Shown here: positions 19,731-27,526 of the stretch, piece after piece | Layout of the letters: each line of letters starts with the position of its first letter | How positions within the stretch are numbered: the first letter of the stretch is position 1 | Origin: Pseudomonadota bacterium | GTDB taxonomy: Bacteria; Pseudomonadota; Gammaproteobacteria; Burkholderiales; Burkholderiaceae_C | NCBI GenBank assembly: GCA_018241225.1 | Contig: JAFEEG010000001.1 | Span: forward strand, 124,001-188,000 | Direction: 5' to 3' | Length of the DNA: 64,000 nucleotides | Notes under the pieces: generated by a model | What the model saw: only the letters and a program-made list of their open reading frames with translations | What the model was told of the DNA's origin: nothing | Databases searched by the model: none | Position numbers and translations under genes: made by a program

Positions 19731-20933
19731 CTACTGCTTCACGAAAAAGACCAGCGGCGGACGGCCCTCAACGTTGGCCTTGAAGAACGGCGGATCGGCC
19801 GCATCAAATTTCGCGATCCTGTACTGCCAGGTACCCCCTGATTCCTCCAAAGTGGAACGACGACCGACCTCTGTTCGTTGCTGACGAACATCACCCGCAG
19901 CAAGAATCTGCAGCCTCTTGAACCAATCAAAGTGCCCTCCGTAACTCTCACTCTTAGGGATGGACATCAATGCCAACGATTTTTTTGGAACCTTCCGTGA
20001 ATCCGCGCCAAGCGGCAAGATTGCGTCCGAGGATTCCGGCGAGACCACGTAGCGAACGTTGAACGTGTACGGCTTTTCCACAGCGCCGTCGGCACGAACG
20101 AACTGCATGCACACCGTGTCGGCGTCTGCCACTGACGCACCGGAAAGGGCAGTTTCAGAACTGGAATACGCCCCACCGCCGTACGACTTGGCCTCAACGT
20201 CAAATCGTCTTATGGCTCCATTCCCTTCGAGCTCGCCCAACGACTTGATCGCACAAGTGCCATTTGCTTCACCCGTCGTGTAGAGATACAGAGCACCACT
20301 TGTGATACTGGTATAGCGAATGGGCAGGAGGCGATTCGATCCGTTGACGCTTAGCCCAGCGCTGTACGACAAGGTCGCCATGGCTGGATCAAGCGCGTTG
20401 ATCTCGACTGGCAGGGCTGCGGAGCGCTCCACGAAGGTCTCACTCCCCTCGTCGAAGACCGGGCCTTTTGCCTTCAGGGTGTACGCACCGGGCGAGACAG
20501 CCGGAATGTTGATGCGCTGCAAAGTGGGGGTTTGGGCGAAGAACGGGTCGTCGGATTCAGATGAGCCAAGGCGGGATGCAGGAGCCGAAGTGCCGTCGGC
20601 CGCCTCAAACCAGTACTTGATGTTCGGGCTGGAAGCCAGATCGGCTGAAAGCTCGATATCAATAGAACCGCGTGCCGCGACGGGGTTGACGGTATCAACC
20701 GCCCTTTGGATGAAAGTCCTTTGCTCAGAGGTCTCAGAGGCGGTGTCTACCGGAGCGGTACCTTGCGTGCTGCCTGCGTCCGCGGAGATCGAGGCGCCAT
20801 TGGCTTGGGATTGAACGTCTTGTTGGAGCGAATCCCCGCCTGCTTCACTACCTCCCCCACCACACGCCTGCAACAGCATCGCCCCACTCGCGCAGAGCGC
20901 CGCAATGCAAGTCCTTTCAAAGGTCGACCTCAT
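19731..20933 (-). CDS. Novel lipoprotein paired with orphan TpsB
   Basis: A 400-residue predicted lipoprotein. The signal peptide ends in a lipobox LLQAC, followed by a Gly/Ser-rich tether (about residues 22-75). No known domain was recognised in the rest, which looks beta-rich, for example GSIDIELSADLASSPN near 90 and GALYLYTTGEANGTC near 205. AGGAGGA lies 6 bases before the ATG. The gene begins 69 bases after tpsB in the same direction, so the two probably form an operon. Its base composition is visibly less GC-rich than its neighbours, hinting at acquisition. It could be a cargo or accessory of the TpsB pore. Confidence 0.7.
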   Translation of the reverse strand: MRSTFERTCIAALCASGAMLLQACGGGGSEAGGDSLQQDVQSQANGASISADAGSTQGTAPVDTASETSEQRTFIQRAVDTVNPVAARGSIDIELSADLASSPNIKYWFEAADGTSAPASRLGSSESDDPFFAQTPTLQRINIPAVSPGAYTLKAKGPVFDEGSETFVERSAALPVEINALDPAMATLSYSAGLSVNGSNRLLPIRYTSITSGALYLYTTGEANGTCAIKSLGELEGNGAIRRFDVEAKSYGGGAYSSSETALSGASVADADTVCMQFVRADGAVEKPYTFNVRYVVSPESSDAILPLGADSRKVPKKSLALMSIPKSESYGGHFDWFKRLQILAAGDVRQQRTEVGRRSTLEESGGTWQYRIAKFDAADPPFFKANVEGRPPLVFFVKQ

Positions 20934-21002
20934 CTCTATTCCTCCTGATACATATGTGCGACATCGCACGAAAGCGATCACTCCATGCAAATGCACGGGC
21001 GA

Positions 21003-22775
21003 TCAGAAAACGAAATTGATGTTGAACCCAGCGGTGACACCGGAGGTCCTGAATCCTTCAGGCTTGGAGATGGGCGCGCCCACGAACACGTCGTAGTTCA
21101 GCCCTTGCCACGCGCCGCGCACGCCCACAACGCCGCCGGTCAGGCGCGTTCCCAACTGGAAGGCGGTCGACGGCCCGCTCACCTGCCCGTGGTCGATGCC
21201 CGCGTACACCTCGGCGCCGCTGTCTGCCACGGCCCAGCCGATGTCGTTGCGCAGGAGCCAGCCGCGCTCGCCCAGCAAGTTCTGCTCTCCGTCGAAGCCG
21301 CGCACCGTGTAGCGCCCGCCGATGGCGAACTTGTCCTGCGGCGTCAACGGTGTGCGATTCCATTGCGCACGCCACAGCGCGCTGTAGCGAAAGCGCTGGC
21401 CGCCCAGGTTGAACGGGGCGTTGAGCGCCACGTCGGCGGTGAAGATCTGCATGCGCGATGTGCCCTCGCCATACGCTTCTTCTGGCGCTCTTAGGGCGCT
21501 TAACGCTCCGGTGCCGTGTCTGTACGCCAAGTTGGTGTCCAGAGTGGCGTCCGCGATGAACTCGCGGTGGTTCAGGCCCGCCTCCCAGCCGCCGACCCTG
21601 CGAAGCTGATTGTCGAGTCCGTGGTCGATGATTACGTTGTTGTTCGAGCGCTGCCAGGCGCCCACCCAGCCGCTGGTCTTGCGCGATGCGTCGCGATACA
21701 ACTGCCGCGCGGCGCGCAAGCTTACGTTGCTACTTTCGCCGGCGTACACGTAAGTCTCGTATGGGCCGACCACGGTTTGGTGGTAACTGTCCGCACTCGC
21801 GGTCGTGCTGAACAGCCAAGCGCCATACGGCACCGAGTAGTGCGCGGTGTAACCGCGCGTGCCCCGCCCGCCAGGATTGAGGGCGTCGTGATTGAGGCTG
21901 ATATAGGCCAGGTCGTTCAAGCCCAGCGGGTTATCCCAAGCAACCGTTACACCCGCCTGGTTCTTGCCCGTGGCTTCGCTGCCCCCGTCATCCAGACTCA
22001 ACGTCGTACGCAGCGGAAACTTCTGCCGATACTTCACCACCAGGTCGCTGTCGCCTGGCCTCGCGCCCGGCCCGGTCGTCGGTTCGATCTGGATATCGGC
22101 TTCTGCCGTGGGCAGGCGCTTGAGGTTCTCCAGTCCCTGCTCGATGTCGCGCAGATTGAGCACATCGCCTTGGCGAATCGCAATGGCGGTGCGCAGGCTG
22201 GTCTTGTCGCCTTGTTCGTCGGCGAAGCGAATGACTGCCACGCGACCAGGAACCAGCGTCAGCGACAGCACGCCGCTCGACAGGTCCTGCGGCGCGGCCA
22301 GCACGCGCGATGTGATCAATCCGCGCGCCACCAACGCCTGTTGAAGGCGCGCCAGAACGATGTTGATGCCCTGCGTGCCCAGGCAGCGGCCAATGGGCGA
22401 ATCGCTCAGGCCGGCCGCGTTTGCGTCGGCTTCGCCGACAAGCCACTGGAATCGATCGGCTTCCTCACCGCCCAGCGTGATGCGGTCGATGCGAAAGCAC
22501 GGCGACTCGTGCTCGGGCAAGGGCTGCGCGGCCCCGGGTGCCGCGCCAGCCTGCAGACGTTCGTCGACGCCTGCTTCCTGCTGCTGGCGCAGCACCCGTT
22601 CACGCTCCTGCTGGCGTTGGTCTTCGACAAAGGGGCGCGGCGCGGAAGCATTCACCTGCGCCCACGCAACGCCTGCCACTCCCATGCTGGCCATGACGGC
22701 CACAGGCGCTACACATCGGCGCACCGAGACGTGCAATTCACGCGCTTCGCGCCGCTCCCCTTTTGTCGACACCAT
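21003..22775 (-). CDS. TpsB/FhaC-type two-partner secretion outer-membrane transporter
   Basis: A 590-residue outer-membrane protein of the ShlB/FhaC/HecB family. A signal peptide (to AWAQ near residue 40) is followed by a charged Gln/Arg/Glu-rich helix (about 50-80), two POTRA domains (about 90-240, with CFRIDRITLGG and LTLVPGRVAVIRF) and a 16-strand barrel. The conserved barrel loop motif appears as YTVRGFDGEQNLLGERGW near 475-492, and the chain ends in phenylalanine, as the BAM complex prefers. TpsB proteins export large TpsA exoproteins, yet no tpsA is nearby; the only companion is the lipoprotein gene downstream. Confidence 0.9.
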   Translation of the reverse strand: MVSTKGERREARELHVSVRRCVAPVAVMASMGVAGVAWAQVNASAPRPFVEDQRQQERERVLRQQQEAGVDERLQAGAAPGAAQPLPEHESPCFRIDRITLGGEEADRFQWLVGEADANAAGLSDSPIGRCLGTQGINIVLARLQQALVARGLITSRVLAAPQDLSSGVLSLTLVPGRVAVIRFADEQGDKTSLRTAIAIRQGDVLNLRDIEQGLENLKRLPTAEADIQIEPTTGPGARPGDSDLVVKYRQKFPLRTTLSLDDGGSEATGKNQAGVTVAWDNPLGLNDLAYISLNHDALNPGGRGTRGYTAHYSVPYGAWLFSTTASADSYHQTVVGPYETYVYAGESSNVSLRAARQLYRDASRKTSGWVGAWQRSNNNVIIDHGLDNQLRRVGGWEAGLNHREFIADATLDTNLAYRHGTGALSALRAPEEAYGEGTSRMQIFTADVALNAPFNLGGQRFRYSALWRAQWNRTPLTPQDKFAIGGRYTVRGFDGEQNLLGERGWLLRNDIGWAVADSGAEVYAGIDHGQVSGPSTAFQLGTRLTGGVVGVRGAWQGLNYDVFVGAPISKPEGFRTSGVTAGFNINFVF

Positions 22776-22814
22776 CGCTCTCTCTCCCTGATTTCGCTTG
22801 ATGACGGCGCGAAT

Positions 22815-22845
22815 TCTGTAAGGGAGCGTTGGCGAGGTGTGTCAA
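22815..22845 (-). promoter_or_regulatory. Possible promoter of the tpsB-lipoprotein operon
   Basis: In the 223-base AT-richer gap upstream of tpsB, the minus strand carries TTGACA (22840-22845) followed by TACAGA (22815-22820). The 19-base spacer is longer than ideal, so this is tentative. The gap otherwise contains no gene and no obvious terminator. Confidence 0.3.
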
Positions 22846-22998
22846 TCAAAAGTCAACCAATGGTTGTCCGGTCAGATTCACCTCTGCGACATGCAGTTGT
22901 TCACATTCGCAATTGCACGCCACAGTTATTACGTGTGACGTATTTCACCTTGACCGATCGGCAGCCACGTGCACGCAAGCGGCAAGGCCGCGCTGATG

Positions 22999-24342
22999 CT
23001 AGGCCACGGCCTTCAGCGGCCCCAGTCGGCGCATCTTGTCGTACAGCGTCTTGCGCGGCAGGCCCAGGCGTTCGGCTGCTGCGGCGGCGCTGCCGTTGCA
23101 GGCGTCGAGCGCCTCCTGGATCAGGTAGCGCTCGAACTGGGCCATCTGCTCGTCCAGGCTGCGTTCACCGCGCGCCACGTCCTGCATGCGCGCCTCGCCA
23201 TCCCACAGGCCGAGCACGAAGCGGTCGGCAACGTTGCGCAGCTCGCGCACATTGCCCGGCCAGGCGTGGGCCATCAACGCCTCCAGGTGGCGGCTGTGCA
23301 CCGGCGGCAGTTCGCGCTCGTGACGCACCGCGGCCTGCCTGGCGAAATGAGTGAAGAGCAAGGGAATGTCTTCGCGCCGCTCGCGCAGCGCAGGCAATTG
23401 CAGCACTACCACGCCCAGCCGGTAGTACAGGTCGTCGCGAAACTTGCCTTCGCGCGCCGCCGCCAGCAGGTCGGCCTTGGTGGCGGCGATGACGCGGCTG
23501 TCCATGGCCCGCAGTTCGTTGGAGCCCAGCCGCTCGAATTGCCGCTCCTGCAGGGTGCGCAGCATCTTCACCTGCAGGCTCATGGGCATGGTCTCGATCT
23601 CGTCCAGAAAGAGCGTGCCGCCGCGCGCATGTTCGATCTTGCCGATGCGCCGCTTGGCCGCGCCGGTGAAGGCGCCTGCTTCGTGGCCGAACATCTCGCT
23701 CTCGAACAGCGCCTCGGGCATGCCGCCGCAGTTGATGGCGGCAAAGTTGCCATTGCGTCGGCGGCTGCCTTCATGCAGGCAACGCGCCACCAATTCCTTG
23801 CCAGTGCCGGTTTCGCCGAGCACCAGTACGTCGGCATCGGAGCTGGCCAGGTCACGCACCAGGCGGCGCAGTTGCTGCATGGCGCTGGAGCGGCCCACCA
23901 GGCGCGCCTCGATCGATTCGTAGCCGGCCAGCTGGCTGCGCAGGCGCTCCACCTCCAGGCTCAACGCACGCTTGTCCAGCGCGCGCTGCACCACTTCGCT
24001 CAGTTGCTCGGGCGAGAACGGCTTTTCGAGGAAGTCATACGCACCCAGGCGCATGGCCTGCACGGCCATCGAGATATCACCATGGCCGGTGATGAGGATC
24101 ACCGGCAACGTGGGTTCGATCTTGAGTGCGCGCGACAGCAGTTCGAGCCCGTCGATGCCTGGCAGCCGCACATCGGTGACCAGCACGGCTGGCATGCCCG
24201 GCACCACCTGGGTCAGCACCTTCTCGGCCGAGCCGAAGCCCGACACGCGAAGGCCCGCCAACTGCAACGCCTGGGTGGCACCCAGGCGCACCGCGTCGTC
24301 GTCTTCCACGAAAAGTACTTCCAACGCCTGGGAATCAGTCAT
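22999..24342 (-). CDS. DctD-like sigma-54-dependent response regulator
   Basis: A 447-residue three-domain activator. The receiver domain holds the phosphoacceptor Asp in VTDVRLPGIDG near residue 57. The AAA+ domain has Walker A GETGTGKE near 172, the sigma-54 contact loop GAFTGA near 221 and Walker B GTLFLDEIE near 240. The C-terminal Fis-type helix-turn-helix ends with GLPRKTLYDKMRRLG. It would activate sigma-54 promoters when phosphorylated by the kinase encoded upstream, whose stop it overlaps by eight bases. DctD controls C4-dicarboxylate uptake in other bacteria; here no dctA or dctPQM is adjacent, so the target is open. Confidence 0.9.
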   Translation of the reverse strand: MTDSQALEVLFVEDDDAVRLGATQALQLAGLRVSGFGSAEKVLTQVVPGMPAVLVTDVRLPGIDGLELLSRALKIEPTLPVILITGHGDISMAVQAMRLGAYDFLEKPFSPEQLSEVVQRALDKRALSLEVERLRSQLAGYESIEARLVGRSSAMQQLRRLVRDLASSDADVLVLGETGTGKELVARCLHEGSRRRNGNFAAINCGGMPEALFESEMFGHEAGAFTGAAKRRIGKIEHARGGTLFLDEIETMPMSLQVKMLRTLQERQFERLGSNELRAMDSRVIAATKADLLAAAREGKFRDDLYYRLGVVVLQLPALRERREDIPLLFTHFARQAAVRHERELPPVHSRHLEALMAHAWPGNVRELRNVADRFVLGLWDGEARMQDVARGERSLDEQMAQFERYLIQEALDACNGSAAAAAERLGLPRKTLYDKMRRLGPLKAVA

Positions 24343-26287
24343 GGGTGGTCTCGCAGTGTCCGTTGCGCAGGGAAACGATGAAGGCCGCACCGCCCAGCAG
24401 GCTGCTGCGCGTGGCACGCAGCAGCCCGCCGAAATCGCGCACGATGCCAGCCGAAATTGCCAGGCCGAGGCCCAGGCCGTGGCCCTGCTCCTTGGTGGTG
24501 AAGAAGGGTTCGAAAAGGCGCGCCATGACTTCCGGCGCAATGCCGGGGCCGTTGTCGTGCACCTCCAGCGTCACGCCCTCGGGCGTGCGCAGCGCCACGA
24601 TGCACACCCGCCGAGGCGGGCCACCAGCGGCGGTGGCGTCGAATGCATTGACCAGCAGATTCACCAGCACCTGCTCGAGCCGGTTGCCTTCGCACAGCGC
24701 GCAGAGGTTGGGCTCGATCTTCTGCTCCAGCTCGATGCGTTCCTCGCGGATGCGCTGGCCCAGAAGGAACACCGCATCGCCGATCACATCGGCCAACGGC
24801 ACCGGCTGCAGCTCCACGCCCGATCGGCGCGCAAACTTCTTGAGCTGCGCGGTGATCTGGCCCATGCGATCGGTGAGCTGGCAGATGGTGCGCAGGTTCA
24901 GGTCCACCTGCTCGGGCTGCCCGCGTTCGAGAAAGACCACGGCGTTGGCCGACAGCGTGCGCAGCGCCGCCAGCGGCTGGTTGAGCTCATGCGTGACACC
25001 GGCCGACATCTGGCCCAGCACGGCCATCTTGCCGGTCTGCACCAGATCTTCGAGCGTGTTCTTCAGGATCTCTTCGGCGCGCTTGCGTTCGGCCACTTCG
25101 CTTTGCAGGTGGTAGTTGGCCTCGCTGAGCGCCTCGGTGCGCAACTGCACCTTGTGCTCCAGCTCGTCGTGGGCTCGCTGCAACGCCTCTCGCGCCGCCA
25201 ACCGATGGCGCACGATGCGCCTGCGCTGCTGGAAGAACATCACCAGCAGCATGAGGAACACGAGAGCGAACATGGTCACCAGCGCGGCCGTGCGTGCAAA
25301 GGCATGCACCGGCCCCATGTCGGACAGCATGATCAACTTCCAGTCGGTGCCATCCACCGGGCGACTGTCGAGCAGCAGGTCGGGACCGAAGCCGTCGTTG
25401 CCTGACTTGGCTCCAGGCGCATCGGTGCCCAGTTGCACCACCGTTGCAGCGCCGCCGGACCATGGCTGGTGTTCGCGCAGGTCCAGCGCGGTGAGCTCGC
25501 CCGCCTCGGTGTACTGGCGCGTCTGCGCGAGCTGCTGCAATGTCTGCGTGGACAGCGGACGCAAGGTGCGAAACTTCCATCCCGCCACCGAAGACAGCAC
25601 CACCACGCCATTGCGGTCGATGGCCAGTACCTTGTCGGCCGAGTTGGCCCAGGGCGCGTCCAGCTTGTCCAGGCCCACCTTGACGGTGGCCACGCCGATG
25701 CGCCGCCCCGCATCCGAGATGGGGAAGGAGAAGTAGTAGCCGGCCTCGCGGCTGACCGTGCCGATGCCGTAGAAGCGACCTGCCGCGCCGCCCATGGCGT
25801 CGCGAAAGTACGGCCGGTACGAGAAGTTCATGTGCACGAAGCTGCCCGGCTGGTTCCAGTTGCTGGCCGCCAGGGTGAGACCGGCTTCGTCCATCACGTA
25901 GCTCGCGCTGGCCTGTGCGTGGGCATTCACCGTTTCGAGGTACACGTTGGCGTCGCGCCGCAGTTCGCCGTTGCCAGGCGCACGCAGCAGGTCCAGCACG
26001 TCGGGGCTGAGCGACAGCACCTGGGGCAGGTATTCGTAGCGGCTGAGTTCGCTGCGCAAGCCGGTGGCGTAGACGTCGAGCCGGTGCAGCGTGCCCTGCT
26101 GCATCGATCGGATGCCGGCGCGCTCGGCCGTCAGGTAGGCCAGGGCACCCGCCGCCGCAACCAGGCAGCCCCACAGGCCCACGGCCGCCCAGCGCCGCCA
26201 CTGCGCGCGCGGCGGCGCCGAGTGCTCGCGGAGTTCGTCCAGGGATCCGGCCAGGCTGGCGCGGTACGGCTGCGAAAGCCTCAGCAC
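24335..26287 (-). CDS. DctB-like sensor histidine kinase
   Basis: A 650-residue inner-membrane kinase. One transmembrane helix (about residues 27-50), a periplasmic double-Cache sensor region (about 55-310, with the ligand-type motif NFSYRPYFRDAM), a second helix (about 320-345), a coiled coil, then the H-box THELNQPLAALRTLSANAV and ATPase motifs NLLVNAFDA, DNGPGI and GLGLGLAIS. This matches DctB. The open frame continues to a TTG at 26416, but I prefer the GTG at 26287 because AGGA lies 6 bases ahead. It is coupled to the response regulator and follows the Bug gene by about 155 bases. Confidence 0.88.
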   Translation of the reverse strand: MLRLSQPYRASLAGSLDELREHSAPPRAQWRRWAAVGLWGCLVAAAGALAYLTAERAGIRSMQQGTLHRLDVYATGLRSELSRYEYLPQVLSLSPDVLDLLRAPGNGELRRDANVYLETVNAHAQASASYVMDEAGLTLAASNWNQPGSFVHMNFSYRPYFRDAMGGAAGRFYGIGTVSREAGYYFSFPISDAGRRIGVATVKVGLDKLDAPWANSADKVLAIDRNGVVVLSSVAGWKFRTLRPLSTQTLQQLAQTRQYTEAGELTALDLREHQPWSGGAATVVQLGTDAPGAKSGNDGFGPDLLLDSRPVDGTDWKLIMLSDMGPVHAFARTAALVTMFALVFLMLLVMFFQQRRRIVRHRLAAREALQRAHDELEHKVQLRTEALSEANYHLQSEVAERKRAEEILKNTLEDLVQTGKMAVLGQMSAGVTHELNQPLAALRTLSANAVVFLERGQPEQVDLNLRTICQLTDRMGQITAQLKKFARRSGVELQPVPLADVIGDAVFLLGQRIREERIELEQKIEPNLCALCEGNRLEQVLVNLLVNAFDATAAGGPPRRVCIVALRTPEGVTLEVHDNGPGIAPEVMARLFEPFFTTKEQGHGLGLGLAISAGIVRDFGGLLRATRSSLLGGAAFIVSLRNGHCETTHD

Positions 26288-26443
26288 GGCGCGTCCTGCC
26301 GAAAGAAGCAATGACACGGAAGGGGTGAGCGGCGCGGCTCGGGTTGGCGGCAACGGGGTCGAATCATAGGGACGCCCTCGCGCCGCCGCGAGGGCGGAAT
26401 TACCCTGCTTGCGCAACCTGGCAGCACCACTGCGGCCCGTGCC

Positions 26444-27439
26444 TCAGTCCGCGTAGATGCCAGCTGCCTTGATGACCGGACCAAAGCGCGCCACCTCGGC
26501 CTGCACGAACTTCTTGTGCTCGGCCGGCTCCACGCGCTTGTCGTTGACCACCACCGCGCCCAGGCCTTCCTGGCGCTTGATGAACTCCGGATCCTTCAGC
26601 GCCACCTTCAGCGCATCGTTGAGCTTCTTGAGCACCGGCGCAGGCGTGCCCTTGGGCGCGTACAGCCCGTGCCAGATCGTCACCTGGAAGTTCTTCAGCC
26701 CCGACTCGTCCAGCGTCGGGATGTCCTTGAGCGCCGGCGTGGTCAAACGCTTGAGCGTGGTCACGCCGTAGGGCTTGACCTTCTTGGCCTCGATCTGGCT
26801 GGTGGTGTTGGTGGTCTGGTCGCACAACAGGTCGATCTGACCGCCCATCAGGTCAGCAATGGCCGGGGCCGTGCCCTTGTAGGGCACGGTGGTCATCTCG
26901 GCCTTGAGCTCGCTCTGGAACAGCAGGCCGCACAGGTGCGAGGCCGAGCCGATGCCCGCGTTGCCCAGGTTGACCTTGCCGCCGGCCTTGCTGATCCACT
27001 CGCGCAGCTCCTTGAAGTTGTTGGCTTCGAGCTGCGGCTTGCCGATGACGGTCATGGGCACGTCGTTGATCATGCCCAGGTATTCGAAGTCGGTCTCGTA
27101 GTTGTAGGTGAGCTTGCGATACAGCACCGGGGTGGTGGCCATGCCCACGTGGGTGACCAGCAGGGTGTAGCCGTCGGGCTTGGCGCGTGCCACCTTGGCG
27201 TTGCCGATGGTGCTGCCGGCGCCGGCGGCGTTGTCGATCACGATGCTCACGCCCTCCAGGGGCTTGCGCATGGCCTCGGCCAAGTCGCGTGCCACGCGGT
27301 CGGTGGGGCCGCCGGCGGCAAAGGGCACCACGATGGTGATGGGCTTGCCGTCGGGAAAGGCCTGGGCGTGCAGGCCGAAGGAAGCGGTGGCTGCAGCCAT
27401 CAGGGTGGCCAGGGATTTGAGTTTCTTCGATGCGTTCAA
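26444..27439 (-). CDS. Orphan Bug (TctC-like) periplasmic binding protein
   Basis: A 331-residue Bug-family solute receptor of the tripartite tricarboxylate transport type. The signal peptide ends at LHAQA near residue 26, followed by the family hallmark PITIVVPFAAGGPTDRVAR and later GNAGIGSASHL and TVPYKGTAPAIADLMGGQ. Bug proteins bind carboxylates or other small acids in the periplasm. Translation probably starts at a TTG (27439) with GGAG 7 bases upstream; an upstream TTG would overlap that ribosome site. No tctA or tctB permease gene is present. The adjacent DctB-like kinase suggests it may act as the sensor's ligand receptor. Confidence 0.88.
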   Translation of the reverse strand: MNASKKLKSLATLMAAATASFGLHAQAFPDGKPITIVVPFAAGGPTDRVARDLAEAMRKPLEGVSIVIDNAAGAGSTIGNAKVARAKPDGYTLLVTHVGMATTPVLYRKLTYNYETDFEYLGMINDVPMTVIGKPQLEANNFKELREWISKAGGKVNLGNAGIGSASHLCGLLFQSELKAEMTTVPYKGTAPAIADLMGGQIDLLCDQTTNTTSQIEAKKVKPYGVTTLKRLTTPALKDIPTLDESGLKNFQVTIWHGLYAPKGTPAPVLKKLNDALKVALKDPEFIKRQEGLGAVVVNDKRVEPAEHKKFVQAEVARFGPVIKAAGIYAD

Positions 27440-27493
27440 GGTGTCACTCCGCAAGGCGGGCAGTCGTTGGAAAAAAAGGGAAAGGGAAAGGGG

Positions 27494-27519
27494 AAAAGCC
27501 GCCGGGCAAACCCGGCGGC
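27494..27519 (-). terminator. Predicted rho-independent terminator after DUF6351 gene
   Basis: Read on the minus strand, a perfect 9-bp GC stem (27498-27506 pairing with 27511-27519, loop of four) is followed by TTTTCCCC. It begins eight bases after the DUF6351 stop and 55 bases before the Bug start. It should end or attenuate the upstream transcript; partial read-through would feed the Bug and DctBD genes. Confidence 0.7.
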
Positions 27520-27526
27520 CCCTGCA

